Part shown: positions 37,101 through 50,400 of the stretch, one piece after another
How the letters are laid out: each line of letters starts with the position of its first letter
Numbering within the stretch: position 1 is the stretch's first letter
Origin: Deroplatys truncata
Taxonomy: Eukaryota; Arthropoda; Insecta; Mantodea; Mantidae
Length of the DNA stretch: 64,000 nucleotides
Assembly: GCA_030765065.1 (NCBI GenBank)
Contig: CM060979.1
Location: 13,297,001 to 13,361,000, forward strand
Direction of reading: 5' to 3'
Position numbers and translations under genes: made by a program
The notes under the pieces: generated by a model
Told to the model about the DNA's origin: nothing
Database searches by the model: none
The model's input: only the letters and a program-made list of their open reading frames with translations

Positions 37101-40100
37101 TTGTCTCTATAGTGATAAGCACCTTGCTCTCAGATTACCCCCATGAGGTACACTGCATAACTTATAGTGAAGACTAGATAAAGATTATGTTGTTCTTTGA
37201 GCTAGCTGAGCTCTGGCTACTACTGGAGCTGCGTGGGATTGCCATGTGTTCAAGAGTGGAGCCAAATTAAAAGCATAAATGAAGAAGAAGACTGTAGGAT
37301 TCTAGCAAATACAACTTGGTATGCATCTCTATATCAAGTCTTGCTTTGATAATAGTAACAAAACTTGCACAGGCCAAGCGCACAATATGCAGGATAATGC
37401 AGTTGCTTGTATCAGAAGGTTTAAAAACAAACAAAACAAAATACACATTGTAAATTATATTCCTGCCTTTGCTATGATGCAAAATTTCCCACTCATGCAT
37501 TGCTCATTGAGTGACATTTTTTTTTGTAGAAAACAATCACTGTAACTGATCTACGAGTGCTCACTGAATTTACTACCACTAATGCAAAAGCTACAACCTC
37601 ACTGAAAGTAAAATTTATAACTAAAGGTTTCTTCCTTACCTCTTAGCTGAACTTGGCGTCTGTTTTGCATCACATGACAGGGTAAACAAAAGAGGCAGAA
37701 AGAGAGTTGGCAACTTGAAAGCTTTGGTTCATAGCAGCACTCGTTGAAATGTATATTATTATCATCTCGGCAAGCAGTTAACTTAGGTAGTTGGTTTTTT
37801 GGACTGCAAACTTCAATGTTAACTGTATGATGCTGCAAGGTGGAGCCTGCTTCTTATTGGGTTTTGCATTGATCAACTCTGCCCACCACTTACCATTAAA
37901 TTTTGTGTTTCCTTTAGTTACCTTTATCCATGGAATAAATTCTATGGTGTCACTTATCGCTTTACTATACTTAGTTGTCAGCATGGTATTTTAAATGACA
38001 TGATATAGAACATAATTGCAGATCTTACAAAAAGAAACATCTAATAAGATAGATGTAATAGTATCTATCCATATTGTGTTATATTCCTGATTAAGAAATA
38101 TAAGCTGTAATCCATTTTCAGAAAGTTTCAATTTGTGTTTTATTTTCTTTGTTGCAGAAAGGTTCTGGTTTATTTTCCCTGCTTCCTGCTCCAAAAAATG
38201 CATCAACAAAAGAGGTGAAGCGCCCACTGGTTCCTCATGTACTTACAAAAAAGCCAGATGATCCCACCACACCAAAATCAGCACTGTGTCCTGCCAACGG
38301 ACTAAAGAAAAGTGTTAAATCTGTTGTAACACCAAGTACGGAAGCTGCTGATAAAAAAACTTCAGCTTTAATAAGCTACGCAGATTCAGAAGAAGAATCT
38401 GACGGTGAAAGTGATTTCTTTTCATTAAACAAGGACACTGACGTAGCAGCAGATACTACAATTGTAATGGAACAACCACAACCTGTTGCACAGGATTTTG
38501 AAAAGGATTACTCTTCTGATTTTGTGGATGGGAATGAGAGCACTAATCCTCCTGCAGATGAACCTCTTACTTTCAGTGCCAAGTTTAATCCTTCTCCTTG
38601 GTCGAGCGGTGCATCTGGAACTCCAACAGTCTTGGAGAACAGGGTAGATGAAGAAGAAGCAGCAGCAGCAGCACAAGTGTCTGCTGACAGTAATTATATT
38701 TCTGTACAGCAAGAAGAGCTGCAGCTGAATGAAGAAGCTGTGAGTATATAATATAAACCATGATTATAGATAAGATAAGGGGCCATTCACAATGAAACCT
38801 AGGTATAAGCATAGAAGCTTGTTTCATGTTAATTAATTTTGAAGATTTAAAAGCTAGTAACAGTGATGTGACAATTTAAAATAAAGAGAGTTGAGGTTGT
38901 TACACTCATCACTAAAATGTCAAAAGTTTGAAAGACAGAAATACATCCAACAAATGACTACTTTACTCAGACAACAAAAACCACAAGCATATAGGAAATT
39001 CACTTATTACCCTTGGACACATCATAAATTTCAAAGGATTTTCAAGAAATACATCACCCTGTCTCCACAGAATAACCACAATATACAGAAACTACTATGC
39101 AACAGAACAAAAGATCCTATCCCCAGCGATAAATCAGCTGGTATATTTATTTATTTGTGCTAGCAATCTTCCTTAGAATATGGCTATACATCAACCCAAG
39201 CTGTTATATTGCCATATTCTACCCATATTACACTCTTTAATTATAACATAAAAATGATAATAATAATATAATTACATAACTTAACATCACATGATAAAAC
39301 TAATTCACATCTCTTTTTATTGTCCATAACCATTTCTTTTTTACTTTGGACAGGTACTCTCCTACCTTTTTACTATCCCTGTTAAAAATCTTGCTTAAAG
39401 CTACTTTCCTGTCCAGTTTTAACCATTTCCCATTTATAGCTTCCTTTCTCCAATGCTATGTACCTTTACAATCAAAAATATGTTCTAAATCTTCTCTTTC
39501 CCCATATATTGGACACTGGTTCTGTGGGAACCCATTTCTCATTCCTATTAGTCTCCATACACCTGCTCGTACCAAGGCTATACTTTCTCTTTGTTCCTTA
39601 TTTGAGTTATCCACATACTGTTCTCTAGCCCATACATTTTTTATTAATATATATGATTCCAAGGAACTTTACTTCCCAATGTTACTAAGTAAATTTGGTA
39701 TCTCTATATCTTCAAACCTCTGCCCAACTTCTTTCCAAAAACCCTTAACATTATTTTCCCTCCTCCTCCAAATTTCTCCCAGACGACTATTTTCCAAATA
39801 AAGTTTGTATACTATAACTCCACCCATTTTTCTTTAAGCTCCTTTCCTGGAATTCCGAACACTGCCTCAACAAGTGTTTCTCTTCTAAATTTAATAGTCT
39901 GTACCAATATTTAAGAGCTCTCTCCATTATTACCCCTTTTCCCCCCACTCTCTGCATTTCAATTAGAGCAAATTCCTTAACTGTAGCATTTGGCAGGCCT
40001 AAAACTTCTCTACAAAAACTCCTATGTACCATATCTATCTCTTCCCAGCCTTGTTCTACTCCCCATATTTCACTTCCATATAACATTTTTGCTTCAACTA

Positions 40101-43100
40101 CTGTGTTATATATTTTCTCTAGCCATTTAACATTTATATCTGGTATTCTATATTTGCACCCACTAATCGCTGACATTGCCCCTTTCCCCTTTGTCAATAC
40201 CAGTTTCTTCTGTTTCTCCCATTTTCCACCCCTGTCCATTTTAACCCCTAAATATATACAATCTCTTACCACTTTATATTCCTTCTCTCCATTCTTCCAC
40301 TTTTCATACTTGCTCAGTTTGGCACCTTTCTTAAACACTATAATTGCTGGTATATATCAAATTGTTTGTAATGACTCTAACTGGTATACATAGGAAGAAC
40401 CAAAAGAAATCTGAAATAAGACTTAAAGAGCATATGAGATGCATTTACCAAAAGCAGCCAGATAAATCAGCAGTAGCACATCATTTCTGGTCTTCAAACC
40501 ATGATATCACTCCAAACATAAAACTCTTAAAACCAATCAACAGCAGCAATGAATTGGACATCTGGGAAAAAATACATATCGTCAAACACAGGAATCACCT
40601 AATGAATTTCGAACTATCGCCACCCAACAGCCTTTAGAAGTTCATCAGCCCAGCATCAGAGAACACCACTAGCCACACACATTCCCCAGACAATAACCAG
40701 CAAAATCAGTTGAAAACATGCTGACGATGGGAGCAAACCATCTCCCGAAACGCGTTCAATTAAGAACATTTTAGTGATGCAGTGTAACAACCTTCAACTG
40801 TCTTTATTTTAAATTGTTTCATGTTATCTTAATGCACACATTTACATTGACTGACTTAGAAGTTTGCAGCTCCAAGCTTTCATGTCTACGTCAAACATAA
40901 GAAACTAGCCAATAAGAGAGCGATTTTCCATGGCCGTGTGTTGACTTGCTTACACCTTTCTTTGCAAGATCACGGACCTGGAATCCCTGGGATATCTATT
41001 AAAATTGCAGAGAAATGAATTGTGACTGTGGGTGGTGATTTTTTTTAAAAACTTCAATGTCCTTTAACCGGGTAACTAGATTTTGTTCATTTTGGTACAT
41101 GTACATAACCTTTTTTGTTGTGTGTACTGTCATTGGTTGCTTTGCAGACTGCCATATTAGCTCAGCTGTTTCAGCTCTCTTGCAATTGGCTACTCTATGT
41201 TTCTGTTGTGAATGATAACATATTGTGTTAAGTTTATTCTTAAGTTTTGTGTCTATGTTAATGCTTAATTTTCATTGTGAATGGTTGATAGTTATGATCT
41301 AATCACAATTTGAAAATTCTGCTTGCCAGTCACAACTTAGTGGATTAAGGCTGGTTCACAACTGTCTGAGAATGGGAATGCATATTAATGTTCATGTCGA
41401 TCACAAAGTGGAAAGTCAATTTTGTGCATTGGAATTTCATTGTTTTTAACTGATCAATGATATTTTTTCACCTGATTCCAATTCAGCCAACATAATGCAG
41501 ATTAGCCAGCATCAAAATGCATATCCATTACATTTCCAATAGCTCTAGATGCAACAAGCTTTCATTCCATTGTTCAATGTCATATATTAAAGTTGTTTCT
41601 TGTTCTTTGTAGTTTTTGCCATTGTTTCTGAGGCATAAACCAGTTTTGAGTTGTATATAAACAAACTATAGATGACCCTTTCACTAGAAGAACCAATGCT
41701 TGATGGATCTGCGGGTGTCAGGATGTGAGGTTAGGAAGCACATATACTACGAATTTCATGTTTCCAGCTTGCAACTGTAGATAGTACTAACGTCATCTAG
41801 AATAACCTCTACAATAAAGAATCTAATATGCATAATATCCATTTAATATGTCGTACCTGGGAACGAGAAAGTTAAAACTTGGGCAAGTCTTCTTTCCGAT
41901 TAACAGGGCCCAGAAGGCTTCCCATCAATTGTGAATGCTCCCACTTGAATACATGTATTTCAACTTTATGATTCTCATTCTGGTTCCCGTTCTTGTTGTT
42001 TGTGAACCAGTCTTTAGTGTGTTTAGAAATAACTTAGCTATAATTGATGTTCAGACATTAAGAGGATGCCATAAAACTACTAACCTACAAGAAAAAAACA
42101 TAAAATTCCTTATGGAAAAAGAAACCAGTGGACAGCTCCCTTTTCTAGATCTAAAAATCATTGAAATGACACAGATAAATTTTGGAATTTACAGGAAGCC
42201 AACCCAATTCGAAAATTACATCAGAAATGACAACTATAACCCAGAATTCCATAAACATGCAATAATAAACAGCCTTACACACAGACTAGTTAATGTAACA
42301 TGGATCAAGCGGAATTTAACAAAGAACTAACAGCCATAATCCACATCGCAGAAAAAAATGGATACAACAAAAGCCTTGTATACAACAATATTAACAAAAC
42401 AAAAAAAAAAAGCAAAAGAAATAAGCACACTCAACACAGAAAAGGATAGTAACAACACATTTAATAGTGGTAGTAGTAGCTGTTTGAGTAGCGTAAAACT
42501 ATTGTGCTCATCAGCACCAGCCTCTGGCTATAGATTTATTCATGTCGAATACATAAGCAATTACAGAATTAAGCAACTGAGATTACAAAAGTAGACAAAT
42601 AAATACCAGAACTAATTCTCAGCAAACACAAGCAGTTAAATCAGTACTACTGACACAGAAAGTCATTAACACACCAGAAACTACACAATTAAATTTTTGT
42701 AAGGAAACTACTTAATTTAACATAGCAGAGAAGCTTGGCAATTGAGGTAGTCATCCCTAAAACTGTAATTAAATTGGGAGGGAGTCCAAGTCATTCGCGA
42801 AGGGCAGAATAGTAATGACACTGGGTGAGGAAATGCTTCACCGTTAAGGGCACATTGCAGTGGAGACAACGGGGGATTACCCCTAAGGAGGTAGCCATGA
42901 CTAAAATAACAGTGGCCAATACAAAGCCGAGCAAGCACAGTCTCTTCATGACATGATAGATGAGAAGAACAACGCCAAGGAGCATTGTAGCCTTGACATC
43001 TTGGAGTTTGGCGGTAGATGTAAACCACTCCTCATGCAATTGAGAGAATATCTTTTGAAGTAGAATATTTGTTAGTAGTTGGAAGATGTTTCATGTTTAT

Positions 43101-44433
43101 CTGCACCACGTATGGGAGACAATTTGTCACAGTCACTTCGTGTTATCTTATTTCTGAGCGCCTGTTATTGTTTTACTACTTTGGATGTTGGGTTCATTGT
43201 CCTCCGGCTAACTATTATCATTACTCAGTCAAGCATATCTCTTAATCAGGGTGTGTAAACGGAAATGATTTGTTACTGAAAGATAACACTGATAAAAGAA
43301 TTTGTTTTTACACTTTTATTGTCGTCACACATTATTCAATTTCACATATTGATTCTTGATACACGCCAGACTGAAACTGTTAGATTTTCTAATGTTACTA
43401 TAATCACTTATTTGTTGCACCTTATTAATTCGCGTATTGCACATTTATAACTAGCTTTACGTCGCGAGAGATTCTGTAGAATTGCGTAACCTGTACTTTA
43501 TGTATGCTTCCGTTGAACTATGCGACGTATACTTATGTTGAACTGATCGACGTATTACACGCGAATGCTTCTTCTGGACTGACGAAATCTGCCTCTGACT
43601 TTAGCTTTTTATACTCCCACACCCCGATATGCCTAAAGATTATAACCGAGCTGCTATTGGTTAATAAAACGTGCCAACATTAGCGTCTATTTTTATATCC
43701 AATCAAAATTACAAATACATATTCTCTAGGGAAGAAATTCCCTCCATTTCTAAGAAAAGCGCGCAATCTGACATCATTTGCTTGTCTCTAATAATTGATA
43801 AACAACTCACCCCCTCGCTCATTGTTACCCGCTCTTATTGTCGGTTTCAGTGAGGCCGTGTAAACTTATTTCCTAACAATGCTTATAATTAACAAACATC
43901 TCAAATCAATGTCATACAATAATGCTTATTTACACTACAATCACTCTGGCATTTACATTGTTGTGATACAAATTACTGCCACACTTTCTGCACAAAAAGC
44001 CCTTCAATGCAATACATAGGCAGCGGAGAACCCATTCATCAGGGTGTAGAATCCCAGTCTTTGCTGCCTGTTCCGTTTCCTAAAATGCCACAATGTCCAG
44101 GAACCCAGACAAAGGCCAGCCAGCAAGATAGAGTGCAACTGATCATGGATTTTTCTGAATAAGTGGGTGTTGGCTACAGAGATCCCGTAATCTAAGTAAA
44201 GCAATGAGAGAATCAGAACAAATGACACTGGAGTGCAGGGAAAAGGAACAGATGAAAAATGTGTCTTTAAATGTAGAATACAGTTCAGCAGTATAAACGG
44301 AGGTGTTAAAGGGGAAGCAAGTCTTGTGAAGACATATGAATCAATAATCACAGTGTAGCCTACCCCTTGATCCGTTCAAGAACCATCAGTATATAGAAAA
44401 TGGTATCCAGCAAAGTTGTATTTCAAAGCTGTG

Positions 44434-44490
<57 letters not shown>

Positions 44491-47400
44491 CGACAGTAGT
44501 ATCCTTGGGCAACTGAGTTAGATCAAGACGACACAGAGGGGCTTGGGGTATCTATGGAGGAAAACGAAATCCCCTACAGAAGGGCAAGGGAAGTACTGTA
44601 TCCAACTTCACAGTAAGTTCCGAAATCTACACCCCTCAGGAGGCACACAGATGAACTATTGCAATAATGATAATCCAAAGAACTTAGAATAAGTGGGATG
44701 AGAAGGCATGGCACGTAAACCGGAGGCATAATTACAAAGAAGAATATCCCAGCGTAGTTAGATTCTGCATACAAACTACAGGTGGGACTAGTACGAAAAG
44801 CTAGTCCAGCTCCCAGGGCTAGTCTTAAGTCCTTGATGATGGGTATGATCCAATCTAAGCAGAAATATACCATGGATGCATAGTTGAGTTTCAAACGTGT
44901 TAAAGCCCGGTAGAGATGCAGCAAGAGTACACGATCGGCACCCCAAGAAGTGCCACTAAGGACACAAAGTAATTGCAGGGAGTGAGCACAGTGTCCACCT
45001 AGATATAAAATATGAAGTTCCCAGCAAAGCTTACGGTCAAAAATGAGGCCGAGAAATTTACCTTCAACAAATGGCAGTTCCACTCCACCAAGAGAGAGTT
45101 AGGGGCAGGAAACTCCTTAAGATGCCAACACATTCAGAACGTTCATTATCAGCCTAAAGCATTCAGAAAATTGAAAAAGATCTTTAGAGAACAAAATATT
45201 ATCTTGGCTCCCATAAACAGACTGTCAGTAGTAAACTTGTTAAATTTGAAAACAAAAGATCACATTCCACCAGACAATAGATCTGGAGCATACCCAATCA
45301 ACTGTATGGATTGTGAAAAGTTTTACATAAGACAAGCCAATAGTAGCATTTCACTTTTGGAATGAAGATCATAACCTCGACCCAAATCCAAAACTATTAA
45401 AAAGCATAATAGGCCACAACATGGGAAAACATTTTAATATGGATCCATTAATAACTTTTGAAATTTCGTCAGTTGACACTTTAGTGAAGAAGTTCATTGT
45501 TCCACTGCCAGAGTGGAGGCTATGTCGCAGTATCGTTCGTGTTATCTTATTGCTGAGCGCCTGTTATTGTTTTACTATTTTTAATTTTGAGTTCTTTTGT
45601 CCTCCAGCTAGCTATTATTATTATTATTCAGTCGAGCAAATCTCTTAAACAGGGTGTGTAAACGGAAAGGAGTTGTTACTAAAAGATAACACTGATAAAA
45701 GAAATTGTTTTTACACTTTTATTGCTGTCACACTTCGTTAATTTCACAGATTTATTTTTGATACATGCCTGACTGAAACTGTTACATTTTCGAATGTAAC
45801 TATAATCACTTATTTGCCGCACATTATTAATTCGCGTATTTCACATCTTTTAACTAACTTTACGACGCGAGAGATTTTGTAGAACTGCGCGACGTTTAAT
45901 GCGTGAATGATTCTGATGAACTGGGCGACGTGTAACTTCTGAATGATTCTGTAGAACTGCACGACGTATAACCCGCAAATTATTCTGTTGGACTGAGCGT
46001 TACCCGTCTCTGGCATGGAATTTATACTCCCTCACCCCGATAGACCTAAAGAGTATAATCGAGCTGCTATTGGTTAATAAAATGCGCCAAGATTAGCATC
46101 TATTTTTATATCCAATCAAAATTATAAACACAAATGCTCTAGGGAAGATATTCCCTCCATTTCTAAAAAAAGGCACGCTACTCTGACGTCATTTGTTTGT
46201 CTCATCTAATTAATAAACAACTCGCTTCATTGTTACCCGCTCCTATTGTCAGTTTCAGTGAGGCCGTGTAAACTTATTTCCTAACAATGCTTATAATTAA
46301 CAAACATCTCAAATCATTGTCATACAACAATGCTAATTTACACTACAATCACTCTGGCATTTACAATGTTGTATTATAAAATACTGCCACAGCTACAATT
46401 GACTATAACCAGCAATAGCAGTCAGAACCTCCTCTCCCAGGTTGAAAATGGAAGCAACAGCTCCTGAAACTGGTCCCTTAAAAATTAAAGTGTGACATAG
46501 TGTTAAAAAAACCACTTCACAAATATACAAGTAGTTGTAGCCTTGTATACCAGATCCCAAAAGGGATCTTTTAAGAATATTTTAAATTGTAATTCCCAAG
46601 TCATAACTCTTGGCTGAAAAGCTTTTCTCTGATTGTTTATGGGAAAAAACAAAGAAAAAAAATTAATTTGGTCCATTCTGGGTTTTGGTGTACACAACTC
46701 GTACATAAATTATTTTATGAACATTTATTTCAAACACAGTAATCTTTACAGTGGATTGTGAGCGACCCTATAGTTACATCTGATAAAATTTTTCAAATTT
46801 AAATTATTATTTTTATAGAAATAATAGTCTATATTTTAGAGCTTATGCAAATTTCAGCTTTTTATCTCAAATACTTTTTGAGATAATTGAACCTAAATAA
46901 GAAAATAATATTACATTTTTTAAAATTCAGGTTGATGGAAAATATTCACATTTGTTATGTCACAGCCATACATGAAGGCTTTCTCAAACTCTTTGCTTAT
47001 AATCTAAAAGCATAACATCGACTCCAAACTTAATTTCTCAAGCCCATCTTTAAGTCGCTGACAATACAGCAATGAGGAGGGAGAAACTACAAACAGGAAA
47101 GGAAATAGTACAGTTGTTGTAGAGAAAAACGAAAAGATTTGAATTATTACTATTATAGATCCTATTAGCACACAAATTCAGCATCCTCCTGGTAGTTCAC
47201 TGTATGGAATCTGAAGATGTGATGCATCACATTCACATGACTTTCTCTACTACTTACCCATAGTAAGTAGAGGAGGTATTACATTTCACCAGAAATAAAA
47301 CATGTTTTGAGGCTTCCTGAATCCAAAAGAGTAATTTTTCCTATGGTAAATAGAGGGTGTTGCATTTCACTGGAAATACACATTGAGACTCCCTGAATTT

Positions 47401-50400
47401 AAAAAATAATAATAATTTTTAGAAAAACTTCCATGAGTTCATATCTGTGAACAGCATAAATCAAAAATGAAAAGTGGTTAAATATCAAACTTGATATTTA
47501 AGTTCAGCATCTTTCAGGGATGTCTTGCCAGCCTGAACAAGTATATACATAGAACATTTTAATTTCCTCAAAAATGGCTGTTAACTATTTCGGTTAAAAT
47601 ACTATATTAACCCTGAAATGGGAATTGAAACCAAATTAATGCTAAAGCCACACTAAAGTAATAGAGTATTTTACAAACAAACTTATGTATATTAAAAATA
47701 AAATGGTAAAGCCAAAATAGTGCTAAAAACAAAGTAATCAAATAATTATATTGAGTCATACCAAGGAAAGAAGAATGTAAATTAATGATACCGTATATAG
47801 AAATTTTAAAATGTAATGGAGGTAATAATAATACGAAACAAAATCTAAAAAAAGATTTTAAAAGTATCTGTAAATAAAAGGCTAATGCTAGCAATGAGAG
47901 AGATGAACAATAGGTCATCCATTGTCAAAGACGTGAGAAAATGAACAAGCCAAGAGAGAGGATGCCATAGTAAAATGTTGTGAAGCAAACTTGAGAACTA
48001 GCAGTGTATAAATATTTGGAGAACGTTACAGCATTAATTCCATGGAATGTACAAATAGTTAAGCTGGAAAAGCTCTGCAAGATATGTTGTATCACTTATT
48101 AAAAGTACCTAAACTCAGATTTTCCATGATGCATGTTTCTTTAGCTCCCCACAAATATAGAAGCAGTTGCTCAAAGAAAGTAATCAAAGATTTTATATTG
48201 CAAAAACACAACGCGAAACGTAGCTAAACAATAGAAATCTTATTGAGACTTTGAAAGGAAAAAAAGATTTGTATCAATCTCATAAGAATTGAACACAAAG
48301 AGAGTCTCATAGCTCTCAGGCAAAACAAGTTATTAATAAATAATTTATTTAAGCAGTATACCTGTATAGTAAAAATCATAACAAAACCCTGTATTCCCAA
48401 AGTGCCACAAAGCTAACAGCTCCATAATTAGCACAACGCGTTACAGAGCGGCCATCTACTAAAGGTTCAGAAGAATATGAATCGTATGGACAGAGGATAA
48501 GCATTGCCCATTAAAGGATTAAATGATGGAAATGAGTCAATGTAAAACACTCATATTGCTCTACTTGCCAATTTATTGGCCAGATATACTTCGAGGATCT
48601 ACTGTCCCCATTTTCGGCTGCTGATCCACCAATCTTTTGCATCTGATATTTCTGAAGCATTCTTTTAATCTTGTGCAGTTAGATAAATCAGCCCTAGCTA
48701 ATCACTTCTGGAAAGAAGATCACAAAATGTCAAACTGCTAAAATCAGTACAGCACCAGGTATAACTGGGCTTGTGGGAAACAGCATACATAAAAAATTAT
48801 GAACTTTGAAATTCCAGCAGATGATGGTTTAATCTTTAAATTCACTAACTCTACACTAGATACCGCTACACTTACCCAGGGAAAAAGAAGATTGGGGAAT
48901 TACCAGTTAGTCGTGCAGCAGCCGAAAATGGGGACGATAGGTCCCTGCAAATAATTTGGTAAGGGGAGCAATTATTTACTTCCTGTGAAAGTTCAAAAGA
49001 TTTCAAATTTAAAACACTATATGCCTAAGATATTTGCATGACTTTGGTATATGGTATAGCTGGAAACCTCAAGAGCTAAAAAGAGTTGCAAATAGTATTA
49101 GGGAGATGGAATGCTCACAAGTTAAGTGTCTTAGCAAGGGAAGATTAGCAATGACTGCTATAAGAATAGGCTTAAAGAAAATACCAGATATGCAAATTAA
49201 ATGGTTGGAAAGGGTCCACAAAGCTGTAGTTGAAGCAAAAATGGTCTATGGATCAGAGATATGGGAGATGATTGATAAAGTGCATAGATTGTTCTGTAAA
49301 TGTATGTTAGGCTTATCTATTTCATCACCTAATGGAGCAGCAATGTTGGAGTTGGGAAGAGTAGGTAGCAAGGGAATGATAGTAGAAAGGATACTTAAAT
49401 ATTGGCATAGATTGAAATCATTGGACGAGCATAATATCTTAAGGCAATGTTTAATAATACAAGAAAAATCCAGTGATGGGATGAACTGGGCTCAAGGAAT
49501 AAGGAGAATTTTACAGGAAATAGGAATGGGTAACTTATGGGAGGAGGGAGAGAGAGAGAGGGGTTAGTTAAAGGTTTCTGGAAAGAAGTGAGGTACAGAG
49601 TACAAGATATAGAGAAACAAGAATTATTTCAAAGTTTGGAACTATATAGACAATTAAAGGTGGAAGTATGTGGATGTAGGTAATAGGTTAATGAGAGAAG
49701 GGTGGGCCTGGTCCAGATTAAGTACACATAGGCTAAGGGGTGATAGGAAGGGAGCAAATTTGAATAGGTGTCCTCTTTGTGGAGAGGCAGATCATGATTT
49801 GCATTATATAATTGAATGTGAAGAAACTAAGTTGTGGAGAGGTCAGTTTTTACCTAAAGAATGGGAGAATGTTAACAAAGAAGTATTAAAAGGTAGAATA
49901 ATGAAAAAAGAATAGGAGAATATATGGGGGAGAGTAAGAGAAAAATGGTTTAGAAAAACAAAGCAATATGAATTTGTTATGACCCACAATGCATGATGGA
50001 CTAAAGAAAGAAAAAATAGCAACTCAAAGTAATGTATTAAAAAATTGTAAGAATTTTGTATAGCATTATGGAAATAAATATCCATACATACCACACAGAA
50101 AATTGTAGATCTTGTTAAAGCACATATGTAAACTTTTCTTTTTTACTTTCTCTACTACGTATAGTAAGTAGGGGAAGTATTGCATTCCACCCAAAAATTC
50201 GATACCGAGATTTCACCGGAAATACATGTTTTGAGACCTCCTGAATCCAAAAAAAGCATTTTTGGAAACATGTCCGTGTGTGTGTCTGTGTCTGTGAACA
50301 GCATAACTCAAAAACGAACAGTCGGATAAGCACCAAACTTGGTATTTAGGTTCAGTATCTTCCAGAGATGCGACACGAAGGTTTTCAAGAAAATCCCCCC

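Larger units (their letters stand above)
38835..40812 (+). mobile_element. Penelope-like element split by a LINE
   Basis: Starts with an inverted piece of its own terminal sequence (38835-38920), then coding for FERQKYIQQMTTLLRQQKP and HNIQKLLCNRTKDPIP (to 39146). After the LINE it resumes with GIY-YIG coding (RLKEHMRCIYQKQPDKSAVA, 40346-40640) and a terminal region with CTGACGA, helix II, GAAA and ACGCGT at 40714-40762. The RT domain is absent. Nearly the same element, without the LINE, is at 59320-60332. Confidence 0.85.
42020..46500 (+). mobile_element. Penelope-like element carrying nested insertions
   Basis: Plus-strand PLE pieces: RT C-terminal part with TSGQLPFLDLKI, INFGIYRKPTQFENYI and HAIINSLTHRLVN (42090-42330) and linker to about 42716; then FRKLKKIFREQNIILAPINR and AYPINCMDCEKFYI (45121-45480); then the terminal end 46392-46500. 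A minus-strand LINE (42717-45120) and an LTR fossil (45533-46391) separate the pieces. Same order as in the uninterrupted PLE at 59.6 kb. Broken. Confidence 0.7.

Noticed and set aside
39346-39801. A 151-codon open frame on the plus strand
   Set aside because: It is the antisense of the LINE coding region at 39147-40345, whose minus-strand protein is recognisable.
47607-47918. 103-codon minus-strand frame resembling a membrane protein
   Set aside because: Composition-driven Phe/Leu/Ile run from A-rich DNA; no start context or homologue recognised.
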